From positions 369,052-424,194 of the forward strand of contig NMRA01000239.1 in assembly GCA_002633005.1 (NCBI GenBank): a DNA stretch of 55,143 nucleotides, in the 5' to 3' direction. The notes below the pieces were generated by a model. That model searched no databases. It was not told where the DNA came from and worked only from the letters and a program-made list of their open reading frames with translations. The translations under genes and the position numbers were made by a program. The stretch is from Phoronis australis. Lineage: Eukaryota; Phoronida; Phoronidae. This document shows positions 1 to 26,500 of the stretch, in pieces. Position 1 is the first letter of the stretch. The number at the start of each line of letters is the position of its first letter.

Positions 1-722
1 TTAGACGAACAAACGTTTACAGCTAGTAAAAAGCCGAGAATCAATTTTTCTAATTTTTAATTAATGTTAATAAATCTCGAGATTATGTGGGTTTTATTAA
101 ATGACAATAAGCGGGATAATAATCGATCAATATTGGTTACGAAATTATGTGGATTCCACTCTACCTGGGCTAAATTTGTTTCGCTACCTGGAAAAAATCG
201 CCACGAAGTCACCGGATTTAAGCGAGTTGCTGCCAAGCCAAAAATCACACAAACAGGGATTCGCATGTACTTCGCTTCAAAGTTTGTGGTGACTTCCAAA
301 CTTTTAAGTTGATGAAATACTCCCCAAATATATAAATTATTCCTTTAGCTTAAAATTGGCTCTATTTATTACATGAAATCATCCGCTACTCTCAGCGCAA
401 ATCCGAGCACGCGATCAGTTACAACTGGAATTCAACAGACGGGAGTCGGAACTGTTTGTGTTAGCTGTGATACAGCTATGGTATTTGGTGCTTCATACCT
501 TTGATGGAAAAACACGAAAAAAAATAAATTTCAATATTTGGCCATATTGCGTCATTTATTTGCGAGAGTTTACCGAGAAATTTGAAATCGGTCTGCGAAC
601 GCGGTATGAAACTCAAGATATATTGAGCATAATAATATGTTTGGAAAAGGTTGGGTACCAGAAGACGTGATGCCCTACACGGTATCATTGTGTGTTGTAA
701 CTGACCCAGTTATTGTCTCCAG
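1..722. other. ALT upstream intron, no exon recognised
   Basis: I translated this stretch in all frames and found no ALT-like segment that could precede GVKKPF. It is AT-rich and probably all intron. Confidence 0.5.
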
Positions 723-14514
<13,792 letters not shown>

Positions 14515-14640
14515 AAAACGCCACAGTACAGCTGACGTGCCCTTTATGTTCCAGATACTATTTACTTGTACATTTGAATATTTAAACATGGGTATGTAGG
14601 TATCTGACCATTCAATAAATTAATGTATGCAAGGTGTTTT
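14515..14640 (+). terminator. ALT 3' UTR and poly(A) signal
   Basis: A canonical AATAAA lies at 14614-14619, one hundred bases after the stop codon, followed by a T-rich stretch with a GTGTTTTTTTG element at 14633-14644 that suits a cleavage-site downstream element. Confidence 0.65.
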
Positions 14641-14715
14641 TTTGTATTTGGTTGCCCGCGCCACGCTTGACATTGACAGTTATTCCCTTCCGATAGTTAC
14701 TCAAAGTTGGATGAA

Positions 14716-14817
14716 GTTCAGCAACGCCAGGACCTACGCAAGGACCTTGCTAAAAAGCAAGACTTCGAAAGATTCCGTGTGATATTGTCGTGTCTTTCAA
14801 ATGAGAACGCGTGAACA
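14716..14817. mobile_element. Palindromic MITE, copy 2, 3'-truncated
   Basis: It begins GTTCAGCAACGCCAGGACCT, continues through AAAAAGCAAGACTTCGAAAG and a diverged centre, and stops near CGCGTGAACACG without the second inverted end. Its orientation is opposite to copy 1. It lies just past the ALT poly(A) site. Confidence 0.65.
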
Positions 14818-14819
14818 CG

Positions 14820-17476
14820 ATAGATTTTTCTAGTAGCAATAGAGCTATTAAACTTCACCCCGGTGATTGTTGCGCCAGATCTATGTGCGCCATCTGCTAG
14901 TGGCAACGTCATTGTGTGCTCATGAATGTGATATGCGATCTAGCTGTGTATTAGGGCTAATGGTGGGGACAATGCGAGTATTCAGTATGTTTCGTGAGAG
15001 GGTGCAGATACGCCCTAGTTTATAGCGGTCACCTCAGTACAGGTACGTCTAAGGAGCTGCTAAAAGCAGACGTGTTGTAGTCTCTCCGCTTTTCTTAAAG
15101 TGGAACTTGTACGCTATGATTGCCTGGTCAATTTAGTTAGCAACACAACAACGGAAGAAAGTTCGAAGGCCCCAAGCAAAGTTTACCCATTTTTCGCGTA
15201 CCCAACCAGCGTTCTCGAAGTGCACTCTGCCTCTTATGTTGCTGTTTTAGTTGATGTAAGCGTTCTTGCAATGTTATGAGAGGCCAAACATGGTTACTGA
15301 CTAATTTCCCATCACAAAAGATGTCAAAGACGCATTGACAGTGAATGTTGCCGATTGTATTAAGGAAGTTTGGAGGTGTTGGTAGTATTTACTGGTGTCG
15401 ATGTGAATAAATGCAGTTGGCGAACACGTGACGGTCGCCGATAACATGTGTGATGTACGTTATTCCCAGATAGGTGTGATTTGAGTTATTCCGGAAGTGA
15501 ATGGTGGGCGACAATGTTGGATAACAGTTGTATACCTTTTCCTTTATTGTAGTATCGTGCCAATCGGTTGTTAAGAGTACAGGGATTAAGTTATAACCAA
15601 AATGCTAATTAGACTTGGTCCCGTATCGTGTTAGTGCTGTAAAGTTTAGGTTGAGGATGTTTGCCAAAAACAAGGTTGCCAAGAATAAAAGAGCGATGGG
15701 TCTATCTCAGATGGTTCCCCACGTTAACACAAAGCGGGGAGCATAGTACAGTAACGCTGGTAGGAGTCGGATATGCATAATTCATATTTTCGCTGAAGCC
15801 GGACAAAGTTCAAGTTTATGTACTTGTCATTTTTATTAAGTCGGTATTTTGTCTGCGTTGGATGAATCTCTATAGTTTCGGTTACATCTGATTATGCCAG
15901 TTTTACTGTCCGTACGAACATCCTGGTGTTGAAGGGATATCTCAAGAACGAAGCTCAACTTCCGTGCCAAGGTGTACATGTAGGTGGGGCAACTCCAGGC
16001 TCAATCGATTTGGATGACATTGACGTCATTTTCAAGGTCACATCGAGAAAATAAGTGTTCTTTTGGGAGAATGTTTGTGGTGGAGCATCTCAAGGAGAGA
16101 GTATCAGATTTTATTCATGTTTTGTACAGTGGGGTATTTAAAGCAACGTTAGGCACGACGATTAGCAGCCGAGAATTAAAAACCTAAATCTGCATTTTCT
16201 CAGCCTTGAGCTGCCAAGAAGCGAGAAATGAATCGAACACTTTAAGCTCATTAAGTCGATCTTGCTACGTACTCCTTGCCCTGATAGGTTTCGATTCCCA
16301 TTTTCGAAAAGAAATCGAAACCATCAGCTATTCGAAAAACGCTTATCGAGTTTATTGGGTTGGCCAACCAGAAATTTCCGAAATCTAACATGGCTCATGT
16401 GCGCATTGCGTTGCTGGCTCTTCAGACTGAGCGGGGTAACGTTTTGGAATCCTAAAGCTTTTTAGTTAAGAATTTAAAGTGCATGTCAATTTATTCGTTA
16501 ACACTATCACCCGAACCTTGCCATTTCCGTCGTGAGGTATTGGCTACCGGGACAAGCTGAGCAAATGAAGTGACTGCCGATCACCTTCCGTAGAAAGAGA
16601 CAGTCGTGATCCCCGCAACATAAAGTTTTAAGTAGCTACTTCCTTCTGAAATATTCATAATCAACGATGCAACATGATGCATGAAATGTCTACTTTGCAC
16701 ACTTGAAATGACATAGAAACGGAAATAAAAGTCACACTTTTTCTATTCTATTTTAGTCGTCAGGTTTTCACAAAACACAACAAAACAACTTGTCACCCAT
16801 GAAAAATTATGTGCAGTTCGATTTAACAACCGCAAGAAAATCGAATGGCTTGTCTAAATCCAACAGACACGCACAGAACTTTCCTGAGTGTTCAATGTAG
16901 TAATACTGGTGAATGGTGGCAAAGCACAGCAGTAACGGGACACGTTGAAAACGTGAGCTGTGGTCGCATTGTTCACAGCACAACACATGTGACATCCAGT
17001 CGCTGCGGCTCTTTGCTCGAGTTACTAACATACAGTTTTATACTTTATTTTGTTAACGGTTCTGTACTCTACCCGGTGCTGAAATCTGAAAAACACAAAA
17101 TAGTATATAAATCTACTAACTATTATTGACTACCGGGATTACACAGATCTGTCTGCCTGCAATGTTTTCTCTGGGAGCAGCAATTTCCATTGTAAACGTG
17201 ACTTGCAATAAACGAAGAGAAGATACATCCCAGTTTTGCCCGTTTTAAACACAAAGTGAGGAAGACCGTCTGTAAAACTTAAGCGTTATGAAATTTCAAC
17301 GTGTATTCGGACGTATTTGGAATTGATCTTAAAACTTCTAAACAGCCTTTGCGTAGAAACATCCGGACGGAAAACAATTGAATAACCATGAAAACGTTAG
17401 CTCGTCGATCACCGAGCGTCACACATGTAAACTCCTTATCAACGAGAATAAATGTGCGATGTGTTCGTGGTATTAC
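14820..17476. other. Intergenic spacer between convergent genes
   Basis: I see no gene in this stretch. The few open frames are short, lack domain patterns and lack splice context. ALT ends to the left on the plus strand and the EGF gene ends to the right on the minus strand, so this is a tail-to-tail spacer. The last untranslated part of the EGF gene should lie here. Confidence 0.55.
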
Positions 17477-17527
17477 CTGTACCGTGTGCACCTCTGCCAA
17501 CCAAACCGTCCACAAGGTACGGTGTAT
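17477..17527 (-). CDS. Short EMI-like exon following the last EGF
   Basis: After acceptor ggttag, 51 bases complete the split arginine and read [18 protein letters not shown], leaving in phase 2 before gtaata. Joined to exon 14 the protein continues [15 protein letters not shown]. The pattern C-x(5)-W-x(2)-CTRxR resembles the second half of EMI domains (as in MEGF10). I could not place the next exon with confidence, so the C-terminus and stop are open. Confidence 0.55.
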
Positions 17528-20500
17528 CTAACCGGGACCTTTTGACGGCGAGCTTCGCGAACGGGCTGAATGTAGGTCACCAGGCGACAGCTCCTGCAGA
17601 AGTATGAAAAAACGATTTTACAGACTTATTGATTCGCCTCTACCACTCTGCCAATAAAACATTATCTCGTTTACAGCTGGCACCTTTATGTAGAAAATAC
17701 ATTCATTCTGATACGTACTAGACTTAAATTTACCTGTGCTGACATCTGTAACCAGACGTGCCCGGCAGACAAGAACACTTGTTGCCGCCAATACAAACGC
17801 CACCATTCATGCACGATGGGCGACACGTGAGCAGTCGTCTGTTAGAGCACGTGCTTCCCCAATGGGTGGTTGGGCAGGTGCACGAGTTGCCGCGGTTACA
17901 GGTTCCACCATTCTCACAAGGTGGCGTGCACGTAGGCGAAGACGATAGAATCACTGAAAGCGGACACATTCAACCGTTGCTAATAATTGGTGGTTAGGAA
18001 ACGCATTACTAGTACATGTACCTTCTTATTATCACCAAGCTGAAAGTCGAATCAGAAGAATACTTCTTTAATCATAAACCTGTATGTAAGTATATGTGGC
18101 CTAAGTCATTCATCTTTTAAATTGATAAAAAAATGAAATGTTCATTCATTACCACGTTCATTTTTTGGTGTTAAACCATCAAATTTTCAAATAAGAACTT
18201 AAAAGAGTCTAGTTAAAAATGTTTAGTTTGAGATAAACTACGTTGTGTTCAAAAAGTATTATTTGGGAAATTATTTACCTAAACTGTTTTGCATTCATAA
18301 TCTTTTCATAATGTTTTCCAAAAAAAGAAGCGAACGAATGTCTTGAAGATTCATAAAAATAAATATAAGGTTTTTTACTTCAAAAAGTATCTCTTTCGGG
18401 GCAGATGAAGAGAGATCAGGTCATGAAACTGCATACTAATTATTTACACTAGTTTTCTGCACTTTGATTCGTGGATGGTTTTAGGACTCAGATTTTGAAT
18501 CTATATTTACAACACAAGTCAACACTGGAACGTTATGTGTAGGCAGAGTGTTAACCGGTGGTCATAAATGACGACAAACTGAAGAACAATTCTAAACAAA
18601 AGTTCTCTTACTTGACTTCGTTGTTATGTAGAATCTGTGCTGGCAACGTGGTCCAAAGTAACCCTTTGCACAATTACACATGTTGTTTCTAATACATGTG
18701 CCTCCATTCAAGCATTTAGCCGTGCACGTCGCTGGAAAAAACCGAAAAAGCAAGCATGTTACGTGAATGCGTTAGAACCATTCACTCTATTTATTTCCCT
18801 TCTGGGTTCCAAAATACATGCACACAATGAAGCAAAATGGTAAGCCTAACATACTTACGAGTTTGACATCGTTCTCCTGTATACCCGTAGGAACAACGAC
18901 ATACGCCAGGTCCAATACATTTTCCGCCATTTAAACAACCATTTTCGCATACAGCTGGAACGATATCAAATTGACAAGATTGTTTCGTTTCGGCAGATTT
19001 AGGTTTTCTTCAAAGACAATAAGCCTAAAACAGGTAATACAATTTGATTTTTAGATATGGCGGTTGACGATAAAATGATAACGAAACATGTCATCTAGTA
19101 CATGTCTGAGTACAAACATAGATACAATGAACTCCAAAACATCTGTTGGTTTCTGCAATTCCATTCATTGGTACATTAACAGAACATGTGCCTGCAATAA
19201 ATTTCAGAAGAGAAAAACATGAAATATTGAAAGTCGTACGTTAATGTTGCTTTCACTTTGTAGCAGGAGTTAGGGCATTTATTGCAACAAAAATGTTATC
19301 CCTGAAAGCAAAAATTAACGTGTAAAACCTCATTTTGGACTTAAAACCTAACCTGTCTTAGACTGGGTCTAGTGACAACGTCTTTTTAGTAAAATTTGGC
19401 GAAATGGTAAGGTACACTCGTAGCAAAAGAATGGTGTCAATAACGACCGATTGTCTTTAATATCAGTTTTCAAAGTGAATTATCAAAACTTCTGTCAAAT
19501 GTATGGACTCTGTGGAATTCTGTGTAAATATCTATTTTCGTTTGTTTGATGTAGATATTTTCATAGGTTGAGATTTGTCCGAACGGAAAGTGAAGGCATA
19601 TACTCATGTGTAAGGTGCCAGTCTGTAACTAGGATAGAGTTCAGGAACCCTAGGACCTCGCTAAAATCTAGCCAAATTCACGTGCTCTCATTTAAAATAC
19701 ACGTCAATATCTCACGTAATCTCGCGAGGACTTGCTTTTTTAGCCAGGTCCTAGCGTTACTGAACTCTACCCAGGTCACTTTTCCGGCAGACTATGTACC
19801 ATCATACTCTGTAAGTTCCGAATTTTCACTGCCTGTTACTTAAATTCATTCACGACTCGCTGGCTTAGTATTGGCATTCACTGTTTGGCTCATGCTTGCG
19901 ATCGTTACTTAGCTTTGAAACATGGCGTACATGTACACTTGATTCGGTTACCTTTTGTACAGTCAGGTCCCGTGTAGCCTCTTCTGCAACTGCATACATT
20001 CCATTCCAAGCAGGTGCCGCCATTTTTACACGGCGGGAAACACAACGGGATGCACGAGGCTCCGTAGTAACCGACTGGACACGTGCACGTATTGGGTGCA
20101 GAGCAAATGCCTCGGTTCTTGCAAGGGGGTTCGCATTTAGCTAGAACGTAAGTCTCTGATACTTGAATCTATACGTTTTAAAGAATTTCTGTAACTCTGA
20201 TTCCAAGGCACCTAGGCGTCCCTGCATGCGAAAGGCTCAGGTCTGCCGGTGAAAAAATATTCTCTCACGCACGACATTCCTATCTCGCTGACGCATATTA
20301 AACTTCTGGCCCACTCTCCATATCTCGCGGACATATTTCTTTGCTAGTGGACCAACCAAACCTGCTCATACGAATCATTCCCAGCCCGCAATGCAACTTC
20401 CCCACTCCCGGCTTACCTCGCTTTAGGAGCTGCCGGACTATTTTCGTTGCTGTAAATATCGTACAATCAAACAGAAATTGCCTTTCACTCGCACAATGAA

Positions 20501-23500
20501 TTTCATCCAGTTTATCAAGTTACAATGTGAACAGCACTGACACTTAGTCAGTACTCAAAATCCAGCTAGGGAACAGGCATAATCGAAATCAACACAACAT
20601 AATTATGCTAAAAAGATACGACGTCTTTCTATTCCGCACTTTTACTAAAAATGCCTCTGGTATGCACTTTTTCCAGAAATGCGTCTAGACTACTCGTGGT
20701 CCCCACCTGTTCCCAACACCGTAGCTCTATTCAAGAGTCTACTAAAATACAAGCCGTTACATCCTTGTAACTCACTGTAATACATTACTACAATACGATA
20801 TACATCGTAACACTCTTCAACAAGCCCACAATGAGACGGCCTATTCTTTGAGTAACGGGAACAAGTTTGAAGTTCCGATACCTGAGAGTTCTGGGATAGG
20901 GGTACTTTCATTTGAGGCTTCCATTTTGTAAATTCGGCGCGCAATACAGATTGATGCTAGTTTCGGAGCTGAACAAAAGCGAAAATCTTGGCAACGACAG
21001 TATAAACATCGACTTGATCCTGGGGCGCACTGTAACACGCATGTAGGACTCGTTGAAGAGTGTTACGGTGTATTATGTATTGCACTAATATATTGCAGTC
21101 AGCTGTAAGCATGTAACGGGTTGAATTTTAATAGACTCATGAACAGAGTTACGGTGTTTGGAACGGGTGCGTGGTCACGGGATCACGCTATACCATTATG
21201 AGGACAGTCGAGCGCAAAAGTCAGTTGAAAACATATTCACGGCCTAACAAACATTGTCAGTATATCAACATCTGATTTGCTTTGTTCATGTGTTACATTT
21301 TGTAGTTCAAAGATGATAGTTGTAAAATGATTCTGTTTAAAAAGAATAACTAAATTTACCGGGACTGTGCTTACACGTAGTTGATTTGTGCGTAGAGAGT
21401 TTATATCAGGTTATGGGAAGTGACAAGAGGGAAGAAAACGGTGTGCAAGGGTACACAATAGCTTTCACGGACATGAAACATCATGGTCAGGGTTGGTCCT
21501 TTCGAAAGCAAGGAAATATGTCCGCTAGACGCAACAAGTGGTCTGGAAGGTGGAAAACGCGTCCACGAGAGGGAAATTGCGTGCAGGTCCGTGCCACGCG
21601 CGGCCAGTGGAACATAGGTGCCTTGGTTCCAGTCAGCACAATCTGTGAGAAATGCAGAGGATTTTCATATTTACTGACTTCTCAATCTTACAAGTTCACT
21701 TGCAGACTCAGCCTGAGAAGTACTTAGGCCTACGTTTTCCGTTGTGTAAAACATTCTCTGTAGTAAGGTTGACTTCGTAAAATTTCAACTTCGATCTAAG
21801 ATTTCATATGGCTACTCAGCGTAACTAAAGCCCTCCTACGTTAGCCATGCATACATAGGAGGTCTGCAGTCAAGAGTGGGATAGACAACCGTTCTCCAAT
21901 TGAGGCATGTTATTAGATGAACGGGTGATAAGCCGGCAAATTGTCGGCTAGAAATCAGATTTACACATGCAAATTTTATTTACATTGTTTAAATTCCCAC
22001 TCGATGAAAGCTTTTGAAGCCCACACCCCAGTGGAGCACGCCACCTGCAGGATTAGATAGAAATGTAGCTTCAGGCGGTTAAGGCCCATTGGGACATAGT
22101 TTTGGATAAGAAACTTTATTCTTACTTACCTTCACACTTGAACCTGTTTTCCTTCATAACTGCGTAACCAGGGTTGCACTCGCACCGAAACCCGCCATCT
22201 GTATTCGTGCAGTCATGTTGACAACCCCCGTTGTTCACGAGACACTCATCCAGATCTATGGGTAGGCAATAAGATTTGTAACAACATAAAAAAGGTGAAG
22301 TTATAAAACCACACGACATTTCGTTACAGTTCCAATATAACAGAAAGTCAACAGTAAAAATAAGAGGTGATACTTCACCTTGATCACTAAAACGTAGCTG
22401 TTGATGGAGACTATCTGCACAACCCAAATATTTGGCCTGTTGTTTTCATTGAAATCGTACAGAACCGTCGTGAACTATTCATGCCATCTTAGCCAATTGA
22501 CTACACAAGACACTTTGACGGCAAACATACCAAAACAACTACGCCTGTCAAGTGCCAACATGTAGCCGCGCCTGCATGTGCAACTGTGTGACGTAGCTTC
22601 AACTGCATCAGGTACGCACACGTGATCGCATCGGCCGTTATCGACGTCACATGGGTTGAGCTCTGCGTGAAGATAAATGAACATTGTGTACAACAGATTC
22701 AATCCGCGCATTTTCTAAGACAGCTACCGTTTCTGCAATATCTGTGGATTTTTTCGAGCACTGGCATTTGGCACGTATAAATTGACCCGGTATTTTAACT
22801 CTGCTGCAAGATAAGACAGCAAAATCGTAATAATTATCTTAGCACAGGGAGATTCCGCAAACTGGCTCCCAAAATATCGGCCAACGGGCCCACACTTGGA
22901 AAATTTTCCTATAATAGGATTATAGCCCAACTTTCGGTGCCACAATTAAAATTTTCAAAGTTTGCAGTGTTCCCTCAAAATGATTCGTGTGAACATTAGT
23001 GTTAAACAAAATTAAGGCTGTACGAGAAACAGGACATAGTTTAGTGTAACCGCCCAAAAATGAACTTTTGATCAAGACTATTGGCCTCGACTTTCAGAAG
23101 AGAAGTGGTTTCTGGTTTAGAAAGAAATGATGGCTCGTTATTGCTTCAGATATTGCTTGGAGCCGCCTGTACGTGACAAGCCAAATTATCGAACCTGGTC
23201 TAGAGCAAAAGGGAACCTTCAGTTAACTGTAAGCCCAGGAATCAGCTCCAGATTGAGTTAAAACACGTTGAGACCAACTTCGCCTAAAAATAAAAGACGC
23301 TATAGCATCAAACCATTGCTTTGCACCTGCACACGATTGGCCATCTGAATTCAATCTCCGACATTGCTGATGGGAGGCATGTTTCAGTTTACTACAAGCA
23401 TTCACGTAATGAACGGGGTTTTCCACTTATAAAAATCGGGGTGCAGTATACCACATACATTTAGACCCAGTGTTTACCATTAGAGCTTAGGTACAAGGAA

Positions 23501-26500
23501 ATAATGATACTGATACGGTATCACGACAAACGGAAAAAATGGATACGTGGACACGTATGCACATAGAGTGACGACTTCAAAATATTTGTTGAAGTAAGAA
23601 GTGTTCGCCAAAAATGAACAGCCTAATCAACAACACTAGATTAGTACCGGTACATGAGACGCCATCGGAGTCCAGAAAGTATCCTTTTCCACATGAGCAG
23701 ATCCGAGATCCAGTTGTGTTATCTCGACGGCAATGGTGAGAACAACCTCCATTGTTGACAGAACATGGGTCTAGGACTGGAACAAACAACAGGTACACGT
23801 AGAGCGAGTGGTGCCATGAGCTCCGGTAATAGTGATGGTGGATACGGTAATAGTGAATGGGGGTGGGGCAGTGGCGGACCTAGGACGGGGGACCCAACAT
23901 GTTGCCTCCGGGAAATGAGCGGAGCGTGGTTGTATGTGCACAGTCGGCGCGAAAGTTGTGGGGGCGTGGACCTTTTGTTCAGGAAGCTGTCTGTGGACTA
24001 AAAACAAAAAAGGGGAGCACGCTTCCGTCCGAACCCCCCGGTCTGCTACCGAACTCAATATTTCCTCACGCGATTTACGCTGCTGTTGTTTCACTTTGCT
24101 TCCGGTAGCCAAGGAGGGGGGCGGACTCCCTGGGCCCCCCTAAATCCGCCTATGGGGTGGGGGATGATCACAGTGTTGGGGTTGGTGAATGTGGTCAAGG
24201 TGACGACGTACTAGCGGTAGCATTGACTACGTTGTAGCGTGTGGCAATGAAATTGTTGATGATGACGTGGCATTGGTAGCACTAGCTTGCGCTTTCTGAA
24301 AATGGCAAAGCCATGAGACGTGGATGTTGACTATGCTATCCGAAGGGTGATGATGGTGGTTATAACTGTTGTGCTGTCGACGGCGGCGGTAACGGTGACA
24401 ATGATAATGATGGTGCTGATGGGAATAGGGATGATGGTGGTGGTGGTAGTGGTGATGGTAGTGGTGAAAAAGTTGCTATTATCATAGGCGGATTTAGGGG
24501 GGGGNNNNNNNNNNNNNNNNNNNNNNNNNNNNNNNNNNNNNNNNNNNNNNNNNNNNNNNNNNNNNNNNNNNNNNNNNNNNNNNNNNNNNNNNNNNNNNNN
24601 NNNNNNNNNNNNNNNNNNNNNNNNNNNNNNNNNNNNNNNNNNNNNNNNNNNNNNNNNNNNNNNNNNNNNNNNNNNNNNNNNNNNNNNNNNNNNNNNNNNN
24701 NNNNNGGATGAAAAAAGATTTAAATGTGTGCAGTTTTAGTGTTGGTGGGGGGCTCAAATCCAATTTCAAGTGTCAAATTCTGAACACGGCGCATTCGTAA
24801 CGGAACTATGGCTAAGTATAGGCTCTCCCGCGATATCGCAGGCGACCGGCAGAGGCGCTGCGCACTACTACTCCTTTTCCGTCGTCTGCTCCACTATGCA
24901 ATGAAGAAAATTTACTTCATTTTTAAAGAAAATGGAACCTGAGTGACGATGAAAAAACAGAAGCTGCTGGTAAGATGTGAATTTTAGTCGAAGCCTTAGT
25001 GAATCACTCAGAAACTCGCAATACTCTCTTTGTCAAACCTTACCTATTTTAAATACGACAAATTTGTTAAGAATTGATGGCACAAAATATAAAACGTGTA
25101 ATAAGCATTACAAAAAGAAGTAGGTTTCGCGCGCAAACGTTGTGGACCATGAACAAGTAGGTCTCTTAGTATACGATTAGTAGTTAATTCGTGGTGGTGT
25201 AGTGGTAATGCACGCGCGGTCTAAACGCTAGGTCGAGAGTTCGAATCTTTGGACACGTTCTCCTTTTTTGCCTCCTTTTCTTGGATAATACTTCAGGAAT
25301 CAAGGAAAATGCTTGATTTTTAGAGGTAAAAACAGAAAAATTTCGTGGGCGGGATGGGGGCAAACCCCCCTCCCGACCTCCCCCCTTTCGGTGCTATGCG
25401 CATCTACAATTGTGGTTCACTTTGCTTACAGCAGGACAAAATGTTGCTCCCCTTTGTGATATCCTAGATAGGCCACTGATTATAAGGGGGCATAACAGAA
25501 ATCACCACCTTTGTAGGCCTACCTCGAACAATACATATGAATCCAAATACGTGTTTTCGTGTCTTAAACGTACATCGGGCGTTATTGTTTCGGTAACGCG
25601 GCCACTGCCACGGGACATGTGGTTTCGCATCATGGCGAGTGTCGAAAGTTTAGCTTGATTTTGTGACGAAAAATAGAGTTGTGAAATAAGGCACTATGGC
25701 ACTTCTCGTTTTGTATTGTTGTACCGTGGTTGTGACGAAATTCATGATGTAACTTTTGGTTATATAAACTGCTTTGTCCTCATTTCATCTTACGTTTGAG
25801 TTGACCATTCTGGAGCCGTCAAAGCAGCACTCTACATAACCTTAATGTTACCGTACCAACGCAAGTGAACTCGTCTTCATCCAGAATCCGTCCATCAAAG
25901 CAAGAGCAGGCGTATGTGCCATTGGTATTAGTACATACGTCACTACAGTTACCGTTGGCTACAGCACATTCATTTACATCTGAAACAGAAGAACAACAGG
26001 TCAAGTAAAAGTTATGGGGACATCTCAACCTTTGTTTAACTCCGTCACAATTCACTTCAGCAGAAACTCTACTTGCGCCAAGTCGCTTCTTATTTCATGA
26101 CCATTCATAGACCTAGGCGTATCTGGACTTAGCTGCAACGTACACGGGATCATAAGACGTGAATATATCCGAACATAGGCGTGGGTTTGAGAATTGAAGT
26201 TTATTTTTAGAACACTTCCGGTTTTAGTATGATTAATCAATCGAAGATTTGCATGCTCTGATGTCATAGCGTTTGCAACGAGTCAGTAAGGGGTTGTGTT
26301 CGCCTTGACATTGAAAATGTTTTGACCTCAAGCAAAACACTGCTACGAAGTAGTATATTAAGTCTATACAAGTTGTGGTTGTTTACCGAGACTATTTCCG
26401 TATGACGGCACCCGTGGGGTTTACGTTATGTTCACAGTTGTTAAACGGATTATTGTACTCTCTTTTCCAGAGGTGACTTATGAAAGGATGTGCTAGCATG

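Larger units (their letters stand above)
24483..25478. mobile_element. Possible second hAT-like element enclosing N gap
   Basis: The left end CATAGGCGGATTTAGGGGG resembles the hAT-type end at 24154, and CCTAGATAGGCCACTG at 25463-25478 could be the inverted right end. The five bases ATTAT flank both sides, but a full 8-bp duplication is not seen. The N gap lies inside. No transposase frame is visible. Confidence 0.4.

Noticed and set aside
345-480. 5' ALT exon before the first recognised exon
   Set aside because: No frame resembles the RG.I..A..LE.EL region expected before GVKKPF.
17160-17290. Final exon of the EGF gene on the minus strand (frames with CCSQRKHC or an early stop)
   Set aside because: Several acceptors and frames are possible, none with the expected EMI ending, so no choice can be defended.
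21560-21660. Extra EGF exon on the minus strand ([17 protein letters not shown])
   Set aside because: It has an acceptor-like CAG and a DC..NxGT start, but only one cysteine in frame and no proper donor. At most a decayed EGF exon.
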